From NCBI GenBank assembly GCA_937876205.1, contig CALEII010000020.1:1-22849 (forward strand): a DNA stretch of 22,849 bases. The letters are read 5' to 3'. This document shows, piece by piece, positions 15,946 through 22,849 of the stretch (its first letter is position 1; each line of letters begins with the position of its first letter). The notes under the pieces are model-generated. The model had not been told where the DNA came from and did no database searches. It worked only from the letters and a program-made list of their open reading frames with translations. A program made the translations under genes and the position numbers. The DNA comes from an uncultured Clostridia bacterium. Lineage in GTDB: Bacteria; Bacillota; Clostridia; Oscillospirales; Acutalibacteraceae.

Positions 15946-16434
15946 ATGAAAAAATTTTTATCTGTTATTTCATTAGTCTGTGCAATTATCTTCTGCGTTT
16001 CTCCGATTTCCGCATTTGCATCAAGTAACGCAGTTAACGATGATGTCTTTTCTGTTGGCACCTTTGATGCTGAAGAGTATTCGTATGCAGTATATCCTCA
16101 AAGCAGAGCAACTGGACTAATTAATGATTACCAAGTTGGGATTTCTAAATATACTACAATGCTAAAAATCGAAGGATATACAGATTGCATATCTTCTGTG
16201 ACGAAATGTGGTTTTTCTGAAATTATTGTTGAACGCAGAGCCACTGGAACTACAGATTGGAGTGTTTACAGAACATATACTGATATATATGAGGAAGATT
16301 CAAGTTATACATTAGAGAAATATGTATCAGTTTATACCGGCTATCAGTATCGTGTTATTGCAACTCATTATGCAAGACAGAATATTTTCTTATCTGAAGA
16401 AATAACGGGTACAACCGGTTATTTGCAATTCTGA
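15946..16434 (+). CDS. Small secreted protein, possibly DUF6147-like
   Basis: 162 residues with a clear signal peptide (MKKFLSVISLVCAIIF, cleavage probably after AFA near residue 26). The mature part is beta-rich: TGLINDYQVGISKYTTMLKIEGYT, then ISSVTKCGFSEIIVERR, WSVYRTYTDIYEEDSSYTL and YTGYQYRVIATHYARQ. The pattern of short strands recalls a single fibronectin/Ig-like fold and resembles small Firmicute proteins I associate with DUF6147, from memory only. AAAGAGGT precedes the ATG. It follows the anti-sigma gene by 19 bases, so it is probably a product of the sigma operon acting outside the cell. Ends at the terminator at 16446. Confidence 0.75.
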   Translation: MKKFLSVISLVCAIIFCVSPISAFASSNAVNDDVFSVGTFDAEEYSYAVYPQSRATGLINDYQVGISKYTTMLKIEGYTDCISSVTKCGFSEIIVERRATGTTDWSVYRTYTDIYEEDSSYTLEKYVSVYTGYQYRVIATHYARQNIFLSEEITGTTGYLQF

Positions 16435-16445
16435 TGAATTATCAC

Positions 16446-16478
16446 ACGGTAGGTTTTACGCCTACCGTTATTTTTTTT
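16446..16478 (+). terminator. Intrinsic terminator of the sigma operon
   Basis: ACGGTAGG (16446-16453) and CCTACCGT (16461-16468) form an 8-bp stem followed by TTA and eight T. Confidence 0.93.
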
Positions 16479-16494
16479 GTCAATTTTTAGTGTT

Positions 16495-16526
16495 AATTTG
16501 AATATTTTTAAAAAAATATTCAAATT
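16495..16526. repeat. Perfect 15-bp AT-rich palindrome
   Basis: AATTTGAATATTTTT (16495-16509) and AAAAATATTCAAATT (16512-16526) are exact inverted repeats, followed by TTTT. Located 25 bases upstream of the candidate promoter at 16551. It may be a binding site for a dimeric regulator or a second weak terminator. Confidence 0.5.
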
Positions 16527-16550
16527 TTTTCAGTTTTTTATAAATTTTAT

Positions 16551-16577
16551 GGTCACATTTTTCAATTTTTATACACT
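16551..16577 (+). promoter_or_regulatory. Second GGTCAC-N16-ACACT motif, candidate promoter of the lipoprotein gene
   Basis: GGTCAC at 16551-16556 and ACACT at 16573-16577, with the same 21-base GTCAC-to-ACACT distance as at 15098-15124. Flanks also agree: TTxTGGTCACxTTTT on the left and TATGG shortly after ACACT. Unlike the first copy, this one has no inverted repeat, which favours a promoter over a hairpin. A start near 16585 leaves a leader of about 65 nt. Confidence 0.5.
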
Positions 16578-16648
16578 TAGCTTATGGAAGGATAAATTTC
16601 AGTAAAGCTGAAACAAGAAAAACACATTTCTGAGAAAGAGGTGTTTCT

Positions 16649-17296
16649 GTGAAAAAAGCAGTTGTGATATTTTTACTTTTAATTGTAATAGTTATGTTTT
16701 CAGCCTGTGCGGGCAAGAGTGTAACTGTAATCGGTTCTGACGGCAAATCATATGAACTTGTTGCCGATGAAAACGGAGAGCCTCTTTCAGACAGTTCTGG
16801 TAACATATTTGTTGAGAGCAGTGATAAAAACGGAAACACCGTAACTCAGGTGTTGGATGATAATTATCTGATGGTTGACGGCAATAAATTGAAATCCCCG
16901 TCATATGATTATGAAATTCCAGAGGATTTTGATCTTAAATCAGTCGGTTCTGACCCGTTGATTGAAAACAAGAAGGGAACAATTCAGTTCAATATAATGG
17001 ATAAAACTGAATCTGTTTCAGATTTTGATGAATATGTTCTTGATACATACAATGCGGCAGTTTCCTCGGGCATTGCAATGGGGGATGTTTTTGATGTTGT
17101 TATTTCAGGCATCCCAATGAAGAGATTTGAATTATCCATGCAGGATGATGACGGTGCTCAGCTTGAATCTTACGCTTATATTGTTAAAGTTGATAATCGT
17201 GTGTTAATGATTACCGTAACATCAAAAGACGGCGGAATTACAGATGTTTCGCAGGCAGATGCTTTTGTTGCAGAAATTAATTTTAATTCCAGATAA
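16649..17296 (+). CDS. Putative lipoprotein of unknown function
   Basis: 215 residues from a GTG at 16649 with AAAGAGGT at 16635-16642. A signal of about 18 hydrophobic residues ends in the lipobox FSAC, so the mature protein should be anchored through that cysteine. Residues 20-65 are a low-complexity acidic stretch of D/N-G turns (GSDGKSYELVADENGEP, SSDKNGNTVTQVL). The C-terminal 130 residues start with YDYEIPEDFDL and form an alpha/beta domain that loosely recalls PsbP/DUF1795-type domains; I would not rely on that. Its own upstream motif at 16551 matches that of the anti-sigma gene, suggesting a member of the same regulon. No terminator was seen after it. Confidence 0.72.
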   Translation: MKKAVVIFLLLIVIVMFSACAGKSVTVIGSDGKSYELVADENGEPLSDSSGNIFVESSDKNGNTVTQVLDDNYLMVDGNKLKSPSYDYEIPEDFDLKSVGSDPLIENKKGTIQFNIMDKTESVSDFDEYVLDTYNAAVSSGIAMGDVFDVVISGIPMKRFELSMQDDDGAQLESYAYIVKVDNRVLMITVTSKDGGITDVSQADAFVAEINFNSR

Positions 17297-17360
17297 ATCA
17301 ACCATTAAATTGAAGGCAGTATATTTATAAATTTTCATTATATTTTGGGAGGTGATACCA

Positions 17361-17408
17361 ATGGTACATATAATGCTGCGGACAAATAAATACCTTTTGG
17401 ATTTATAG
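17361..17408 (+). CDS. 15-codon leader ORF upstream of the dockerin protein
   Basis: ATG at 17361 preceded by a strong ribosome binding site (GGGAGGTGAT, 17347-17356). The peptide reads MVHIMLRTNKYLLDL and ends at TAG (17406-17408). It overlaps the left arm of the terminator at 17373 and ends at the base where a second pairing element begins (17407). This is the layout of a leader peptide in attenuation, but no run of one amino acid marks it as a sensor, apart from four leucines. Translation is inferred from the site only. Confidence 0.45.
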   Translation: MVHIMLRTNKYLLDL

Positions 17409-17430
17409 GACTTCGCCGTAGTATTTTTTT
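17373..17430 (+). terminator. Leader terminator, probable attenuator, before the dockerin gene
   Basis: ATGCTGCGG (17373-17381) pairs with CCGTAGTAT (17416-17424) through nine pairs, two of them G-T, and seven T follow (17424-17430). A competing pairing exists: AGGACTTC (17407-17414), in the loop, is the exact complement of GAAGTCCT (17456-17463). The two cannot form together without a pseudoknot. The terminator lies 60 bases before the start of the 1278-codon gene. Confidence 0.5.
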
Positions 17431-17490
17431 GTTCGCATTATTGTTTTTATAAAAGGAAGTCCTGAAAATATTACGAAAGGACAGTCAAAT

Positions 17491-20400
17491 ATGAAAACAC
17501 GTAAAAAAAGTGCACGTTTTCTCAGTGTCGTTTTGTCAGTGGTTATGTTGCTAAGTTCAATGTCTGTTATGGCATTTGCGGCTCATGACCCCTATCTTGA
17601 CAATGCGATTCTTGACCAGTACAACTCAATTGACAAGGTTGACCTTGAACTGACTCAGAAAGCTTCCATTCTGCTTGATATGCTTGATGTAATGCTTGAA
17701 GACGAAGATATTTATATAGATATTCCTCTTATAGGAGATATCAATCTTCGTTCGACAGATGAAGCTCTCGACTCTATTTATGACCTTACGGGAAATTGGC
17801 TTTTCGGCAGACTTACCGTTGGTGATCTTGTTGTTCTTGAAGATAACAGAAGTAATATCTCTTCAGTTCGCAGAACAACAGCAGGCAAGACAGACGTTGA
17901 TGTTATCAATAGTCTTGTAACATACCTTGGTAACTGTGCCCCCACTCTTGTAGGCATAATTGATGACTCATTTAACTGGGGCATCGTAAAAGGCTTCCTT
18001 CCTCCCGAGTTCAGAGTTATTATTGATGATCTTCCCGGTTTCCTTAAAGAAACAATCTGGGATCTTCTTCATCCCGTAAATGATGAGCTTATGCCCTCAA
18101 ATATCACACTTGATGATCTTGTTCAGTTTATGTGTGATAATCAGCTCGGTGCAGAAGAAGGCAGTGACCGTGCAATAGCAATGGGCTTTGCAGGCGTAAT
18201 GCCCGGTTTTGACATTGAAATTGATACAGCTACAGGCTACAGAGCAATTGAAGAGGCTATTTTCCATGCTCTTAACGAGTTTGTAGTACCTCTCCTTAAC
18301 AGTGAACTTAAAACTGTTATCCGTGAGGCTGTTGAGTCAAATCAGGCTGACGGCGGCGACCTTCACACTATTATTGATGTCAACTATGTAATAGACAGCT
18401 ATACATTTGTTGATGCCAAGGGGCTTGTGGAACAGCTCAATGATGTTTTTGGTGAAGTTGTTGACACAATGCTTATTGACGGTAGCTTTGATTGGGTTCT
18501 TACAACAGAAGAGGCTGCAGGCACAAAGACATACCTTGAGCTTCTTGAACAGAACCTCACAGGTCTTCTCAAGCTGATCATTGAAAAGGGCGGCGAAACA
18601 GAAGATGTTTCAGGCTACTCTCTTGAACAGCTTGGTGACTACATTGCACGTGTAGCCGTTGAGCAGTTTGTTAAGCATATGGACCTTCAGCAGGGCGATA
18701 CAATGGAAAGAATTGCTTACCTTGGTCTCCGTGAACTTTGTGCAAGCATCATTCCTGAGAATGTATATCCCGATGTTCCTGCTGATGCTACAGCAGAAGG
18801 CTACAGAAACGCAATAATTGAAATTGCGGCTGACCTTGGCACATTCTATCTTAACAACAATATCGGTCTCAATTGCGATATGGACACAAATGCATCAGAG
18901 TTCCTTACAGCTTTTGCAACATGGTGTCTGCCTTATGTTGACGGTCTTTATGATGCTACAGCATACGGCAACGCAACAAGCGGCTGGGAAAAGATAGACG
19001 CTATCCTTTGGGAAATCATTCCTAAGAATCTCTTCTCATATGATGAGATGTTCCGTGATGCAGAAGGCGCAGGCGTTGAAAGTGACCTCAATCTCCAGAG
19101 TCTTGTGAACTACATCCTTGATGCTATCTTTGCATTTGACCTCGGAAAGATCGATGCATTCTTTGCTCGCTCAGAAAACAGCATTCTTAGCGGTTCTGCA
19201 CGTCAGGCTATTATTGACGTTGTCAGCAATATTCTCAACGGTGCTTTCACACCCACAGGTGCTGACTACTGCGTACCTCCCGTAACTACATTTGAAGCTG
19301 TAATTTCAGTTGCAAATCTCAAGACTATTGCAAGCAATCTTCTTGTTTCTCTCAAAGATAAGCAGGAAACACTTGTTCCCACTGCAATAAATCTTGTTAC
19401 AATGCTTATGGGTGCCGCAGATCCTCAGTCACTCGGTGACGTAGCTCTCGACATCAGCAGCAGAGTTTATTGTGAAAACGGTACTGTTCCTTCAGGTCAG
19501 ACAATCCGTGTTTCCAATCTTTCTGACGGTGTTAACAGCGCATGGCGCAATGCGGCAGGCACTCTTACACAGGATAAGATGTATGAAATCGAGCTTGTAG
19601 CTCTTACCAACAATGCGGGCCTCACCACAGCTGCAATTCCCGAAAACACAAAGATTGCTGCAAATGCCCATTACGATATTGCTGTTTCAGGTTCTGTTGC
19701 AGCAACAACAGAGGTTCGTTTTGACCTTTCATACTATATCCTTGATGAAACAGGTGCACGCCTTAACACAACTCCTCTTGTTACATCAACATATGCTCAT
19801 TTCTATAAGGAAACAGGCAACTACGATGTTACAAGTGCCGCAATCGGCGAGACAAACAGAGTAAGCTTTGACAGCTTCTCAACTTATCTTTATACAACTG
19901 ATGTTTACGATGCATCTCTCTTCTCAATTATGGCAACAAATAACGGTGTTCTCATCGGTAATGCTGTCAGAGATGTCCGCAGAGCTATTGTAACAGGTAC
20001 TCTGCCCACAGGTCTTTCTGCAAACAATCCTGCAGACGGTCCCATCATCTCAATTGATGCCGCATCACTCACAGTTGACTCTTACGGTACCGTTAACCCC
20101 TATGTAGCAAACATTGACCCTGACCTTGCTCAGCCTTACGGTATTTATGACATTGACATCGCATTCGAGGTCTGCAGCTCAGGCAGTAACTCAGGTACTG
20201 TTACAGAAACAAGAGACCATATAATCGTTATTTACAATGATTTCGGTCTTCCCGGAGTTCTCGGTGACGTTATGGGTGCAAACAGACAGAGAGCAGACTA
20301 TCTTGACACTGCAGATGCAGAGTGGACAGCATATCAGACTGCTGTAAGTGAAGGCTATGCACTTCTTCACGGCAATCCTGACCACAGCAAGATGTTTGCA

Positions 20401-21327
20401 GATGTTACTGCACCCGATGGTTCAGCAAATGCTTACGCAGCAGCAGTTGCCGCTATCGAAGCCGCAGTCGCAGCTCTTGACGAAAAGGTTAAGCCCACAG
20501 ATGCAGCTCTTCTTGCAACTCTTGAGGCATCAGTTACTGCTCAGGCAAATGTAAAGAGAGAAGACTATGTTCTCTTCACATATGACCGTTGGGATAACTG
20601 GTATGACCATGCAAGCGGTCTTGTTAACTCACAGACAGTTGCAGAGGGCGAAACAGCTCCTGCTATCCCTGCATTTGACCTTATCTATGCAGAGCATATG
20701 GTAGAGCTTATGTACCCCCGTCTTATAAAGAAGGCTGTTGTTAAGACACATCTTGCATCTGCTATTGCAGCTGCTGATGAAAAGAAAGAGGCTGCTCACG
20801 CAGCTGATGGTTGGGCAGATTTTGCAGCAGCTCTTGCAGCCGCAAAGACTGTTAATGAAGACACATCTGCTACTCTTCTTCAGACTCAGGTAAACAACGC
20901 ACGTGTTGAACTTATGAAGGCTATGAGAAGACTTAATCACTTAACACTTCTCATTACAGAAGAAGACAGCGGCGTTATTGTTAATAATGGTACGATGTTC
21001 ATTACCGGTATAGAAGCTATGAACACTGATATTTCTGAGTATGTTACACCTATAGTTGGAGTAACTGTTGATTGTACTTTGAGTGATGCATATGGCTTTA
21101 TTGGTACCGGTTCAACAGCAACAGTTGCTGACATTGAAGGCAATGTTATTGAGGAATATACAGTAATTGTATTTGGTGATGCAAATGGTGACGGTATGAT
21201 AGATGATGATGATGCTGATATAATTACAATTAATTTAAACAGTATCCCTGCAGGTGATCCTTTCTTGATTGCTTGTGATATTGACCGTGACGGTGATATT
21301 GATGCAGATGACGTTGCACTCATTTAA
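17491..21327 (+). CDS. Large secreted protein with FIVAR-like region and C-terminal dockerin
   Basis: 1278 residues. A signal peptide (residues 1-31, KKSARFLSVVLSVVMLLSSM, cleavage near AFAA) is followed by about 600 mostly helical residues of unknown family, then a beta-rich part (about 640-930). Residues 1085-1150 look like a FIVAR helical bundle (AADGWADFAAALAAAK). A short beta module ending in VIEEYTVIVFGD joins it to a type I dockerin at about 1225-1278. Both Ca2+ loops are complete: DANGDGMIDDDD and DIDRDGDIDADD, with D/N at 1, 3, 5, 9 and 12. The protein stops at DVALI, so the second helix is shorter than usual. No catalytic domain is recognised. AAAGGA (17476-17481) precedes the ATG. 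Probably surface or complex-bound through a cohesin encoded elsewhere. Confidence 0.85.
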   Translation: MKTRKKSARFLSVVLSVVMLLSSMSVMAFAAHDPYLDNAILDQYNSIDKVDLELTQKASILLDMLDVMLEDEDIYIDIPLIGDINLRSTDEALDSIYDLTGNWLFGRLTVGDLVVLEDNRSNISSVRRTTAGKTDVDVINSLVTYLGNCAPTLVGIIDDSFNWGIVKGFLPPEFRVIIDDLPGFLKETIWDLLHPVNDELMPSNITLDDLVQFMCDNQLGAEEGSDRAIAMGFAGVMPGFDIEIDTATGYRAIEEAIFHALNEFVVPLLNSELKTVIREAVESNQADGGDLHTIIDVNYVIDSYTFVDAKGLVEQLNDVFGEVVDTMLIDGSFDWVLTTEEAAGTKTYLELLEQNLTGLLKLIIEKGGETEDVSGYSLEQLGDYIARVAVEQFVKHMDLQQGDTMERIAYLGLRELCASIIPENVYPDVPADATAEGYRNAIIEIAADLGTFYLNNNIGLNCDMDTNASEFLTAFATWCLPYVDGLYDATAYGNATSGWEKIDAILWEIIPKNLFSYDEMFRDAEGAGVESDLNLQSLVNYILDAIFAFDLGKIDAFFARSENSILSGSARQAIIDVVSNILNGAFTPTGADYCVPPVTTFEAVISVANLKTIASNLLVSLKDKQETLVPTAINLVTMLMGAADPQSLGDVALDISSRVYCENGTVPSGQTIRVSNLSDGVNSAWRNAAGTLTQDKMYEIELVALTNNAGLTTAAIPENTKIAANAHYDIAVSGSVAATTEVRFDLSYYILDETGARLNTTPLVTSTYAHFYKETGNYDVTSAAIGETNRVSFDSFSTYLYTTDVYDASLFSIMATNNGVLIGNAVRDVRRAIVTGTLPTGLSANNPADGPIISIDAASLTVDSYGTVNPYVANIDPDLAQPYGIYDIDIAFEVCSSGSNSGTVTETRDHIIVIYNDFGLPGVLGDVMGANRQRADYLDTADAEWTAYQTAVSEGYALLHGNPDHSKMFADVTAPDGSANAYAAAVAAIEAAVAALDEKVKPTDAALLATLEASVTAQANVKREDYVLFTYDRWDNWYDHASGLVNSQTVAEGETAPAIPAFDLIYAEHMVELMYPRLIKKAVVKTHLASAIAAADEKKEAAHAADGWADFAAALAAAKTVNEDTSATLLQTQVNNARVELMKAMRRLNHLTLLITEEDSGVIVNNGTMFITGIEAMNTDISEYVTPIVGVTVDCTLSDAYGFIGTGSTATVADIEGNVIEEYTVIVFGDANGDGMIDDDDADIITINLNSIPAGDPFLIACDIDRDGDIDADDVALI

Positions 21328-21339
21328 GTTTTAAATTTT

Positions 21340-21395
21340 GGAAGCGTTTTTTATAAATGCTTCCGCCCCTGCAGAGAATTATTTCTCTGCAGGGG
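21340..21395 (+). other. Two adjacent hairpins between the two large secreted-protein genes
   Basis: GGAAGC (21340-21345) pairs with GCTTCC (21359-21364), and the stem can extend inward through TTT/AAA. One base later CCCCTGCAGAGAA (21366-21378) and TTCTCTGCAGGGG (21383-21395) form a perfect 13-bp stem. AAACAAAT follows instead of T, so intrinsic termination is doubtful for the plus strand. Possible roles are mRNA stabilisation, processing or partial termination between the genes. Confidence 0.6.
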
Positions 21396-21431
21396 AAACA
21401 AATAAATATCAAGAAAGGATTTATTGCATCA

Positions 21432-22849
21432 ATGATGAACACACATTTAAAGCAGATATTCTCTGTAATTCTGGTTGCTGTTCTCATGTTAATGTCTGTC
21501 CCGATAGCTTTTGCAGAACAGGTTGCGTTAACTACAGCAAATGTTGTGGAATGGCCCACAGTGGAGTATAAAAATGCAGACGGAAAATATTATTATGAGC
21601 AGCCTATTGAAGAAGGGCTTACTTTAAAGGGTGGCATTGTTACATCTGACGGTACATCAACAGGTACAGTTATTGAAGGTGAATTTGTTTTTAATTACGA
21701 AGGCAGAAACTTACCTACATCAGGAAATCGAAAAGCATACATTAAATTTGTTCCAAAAGATACAGAAAATTATGCCGGATTCTCAGTTGATAATTCAGCT
21801 GATGTTACATTTGTTGTAACAAAAACAACTCCGGTTTTAGCAGATGCCATAAATGACCCTGTTGTTGCAACAGAGGTGGAAGCCGGAGCTACACTTGCGA
21901 GTTCAACTCTTTCCGGCGGTAAAGTTATAAATCCATATAATTCTAATGCCCCTAAGCTTGCAGCAAGCTCATGGGCATGGACAAAAAAGAAAACAGTTGT
22001 TAATGAAAGCGGATATTATGAAGCAAGACTTGTTTGCGGCTCTTATAATATAATTTATGCACAGGTTTATGTAAAGGTTTCCGGCGATGAGGCAACAGTT
22101 GAAATTGAAGAAATGCCCACTATTGATGATGTTAAGTATCAAGAAGGCTTGACAGCAGGTGACCTTATTATCAGTGGCGGTAAGGCTTCTGTTTCCGGTG
22201 AATTCAAGGTGAAAGATGCTTCGCAGGCTTTGGTCGGCGGCAAAAACACTGTAGCAGTTGTGTTCGTTCCTGAAGATACTACATTAGATGTGGTTGAGCT
22301 TTCAGTAACGGTTTCTGTTGAAAAGCTTGAAACATTCTTTGTTGATAAAGATGGAAACGAAATTATTCCCGAAATCAGAGTTCCTTACAAGTCAGAATGT
22401 TCTTCTTCTATAGTTAAGAGTCTTGTAGAGAAACTTGATGTAAATTGTGGAGAATTTTCAGTTACTTATACTTATATACCTGCAACCATTGATACAACAA
22501 TTCTTGCAGAATATGAATATAAAGTTGCAATTAAACCGCAAAACAACAACTATGAAACAAGTGAATTGCTTATAAAGCTTATTGTTGAACCCCGTGAGGT
22601 TTCTCCTTATTTCAGAGCTTACGGCAACAATGAGTATGAAATAACAACAGGTGATTACACAACAAAGCCCAAGGGTACATATGACCTTTATGCAAACGGT
22701 GAACTCGTTATGGAAGATATTGCTTATCAGACAAGATTTACATGGCGTCCCGAAAAGAGCGACATTTATACCCTTAAGGCTGTTTATAACCCCATTGAAA
22801 ACGATACCTTTAAGGTTAACGATGCTATGCGTGTTGATATGGTTCTCAA
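21432..22849 (+). CDS. Secreted beta-rich repeat protein, 3' end outside window
   Basis: An ORF from ATG 21432 (or the next codon, 21435) stays open for 472 codons to the window end. AGAAAGGA at 21411-21418 is the likely ribosome binding site, rather far away. A signal peptide (LKQIFSVILVAVLMLMSVPIAFA) ends near residue 28. Three modules of about 85 residues follow with a shared plan (VEYKNADGKYYYEQPIEEGLTLKGG; GATLASSTLSGGKV; VKYQEGLTAGDLIISGGKA), each with a later WxW/EF strand and a VxFVPxD-like ending (KFVPKDTENYAG, VFVPEDTTLD). This resembles Ig/MBG-type bacterial surface repeats. Later parts continue beta-rich (YDLYANGELVMED). No enzyme domain or anchor is visible in this part. It may be cotranscribed with the dockerin gene. 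Confidence 0.82.
   Translation, partial: MMNTHLKQIFSVILVAVLMLMSVPIAFAEQVALTTANVVEWPTVEYKNADGKYYYEQPIEEGLTLKGGIVTSDGTSTGTVIEGEFVFNYEGRNLPTSGNRKAYIKFVPKDTENYAGFSVDNSADVTFVVTKTTPVLADAINDPVVATEVEAGATLASSTLSGGKVINPYNSNAPKLAASSWAWTKKKTVVNESGYYEARLVCGSYNIIYAQVYVKVSGDEATVEIEEMPTIDDVKYQEGLTAGDLIISGGKASVSGEFKVKDASQALVGGKNTVAVVFVPEDTTLDVVELSVTVSVEKLETFFVDKDGNEIIPEIRVPYKSECSSSIVKSLVEKLDVNCGEFSVTYTYIPATIDTTILAEYEYKVAIKPQNNNYETSELLIKLIVEPREVSPYFRAYGNNEYEITTGDYTTKPKGTYDLYANGELVMEDIAYQTRFTWRPEKSDIYTLKAVYNPIENDTFKVNDAMRVDMVL

Noticed and set aside
17310..17344. TTGAAG...TATATT as the promoter of the dockerin gene leader
   Set aside because: The spacer would be 23 bases, too long for a housekeeping promoter; the region is too AT-rich to choose a better -10.
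20937..21323. 128-codon minus-strand ORF opposite the dockerin module
   Set aside because: The plus frame encodes the Ca2+ loops of a dockerin; the Ser-rich antisense frame mirrors the Asp codons.
21338..21571. 77-codon plus-strand ORF before and over the start of the last gene
   Set aside because: It reads through the double hairpin and overlaps the signal peptide of the open frame from 21432, which has the better start and continues for 472 codons.
1..22849. CRISPR array, tRNA genes or a complete insertion sequence
   Set aside because: No regularly spaced repeats, no tRNA-like cloverleaf and no transposase or recombinase other than the solitary tnpV were seen by eye; the palindromes occur singly and far apart.

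Overview
The window looks like chromosomal DNA of a low-to-mid GC gut Firmicute of the Clostridia, most likely Oscillospiraceae/Ruminococcaceae. The signs are an AddAB-type recombination nuclease, a bacterial RNase P RNA, a TnpV protein of clostridial transposons, a type I dockerin on a large secreted protein, and a VTC/DUF4956/Cthe_2159-type gene set. The genus cannot be fixed from the sequence.

Layout. (1) 1-7680, minus strand: rnpB, a small membrane-anchored protein of unknown function, addB and addA. A strong promoter drives rnpB, and a hairpin just after it covers the ribosome binding site of the next gene. (2) 7674-10450, plus strand: a tightly packed operon of an HD-domain protein, a CmpB-like membrane protein, an MFS transporter and a small membrane protein, ending in a clear terminator. 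Its promoter is back to back with that of rnpB. (3) 10466-13730: an operon of a VTC-type polyphosphate polymerase, a DUF4956 membrane protein and a Cthe_2159-like lipoprotein; the last gene starts at TTG inside the gene before it. (4) 13731-14400: a structured non-coding stretch with a terminator, then a tnpV gene whose ribosome binding site can be masked by an upstream anti-SD arm that its own predicted promoter would leave out of the transcript. (5) 14400-17296: an AT-richer block with a sigma-70-family factor, an anti-sigma-like membrane protein, a small secreted protein and a lipoprotein. Two of these genes are preceded by the same motif at the same spacing, a candidate promoter for the sigma factor. 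(6) 17297-22849: two large exported proteins in tandem. The first ends in a dockerin and follows a leader with a 15-codon ORF and an attenuator-like terminator. The second is a beta-rich repeat protein cut by the window end.

Short palindromes with a shared 12-base arm occur at three gene ends (about 25-52, 6894-6922, 13704-13730) and look like a dispersed intergenic repeat. No tRNA, CRISPR array or complete insertion sequence was seen. No stretch over 300 bases lacks a gene or RNA gene.
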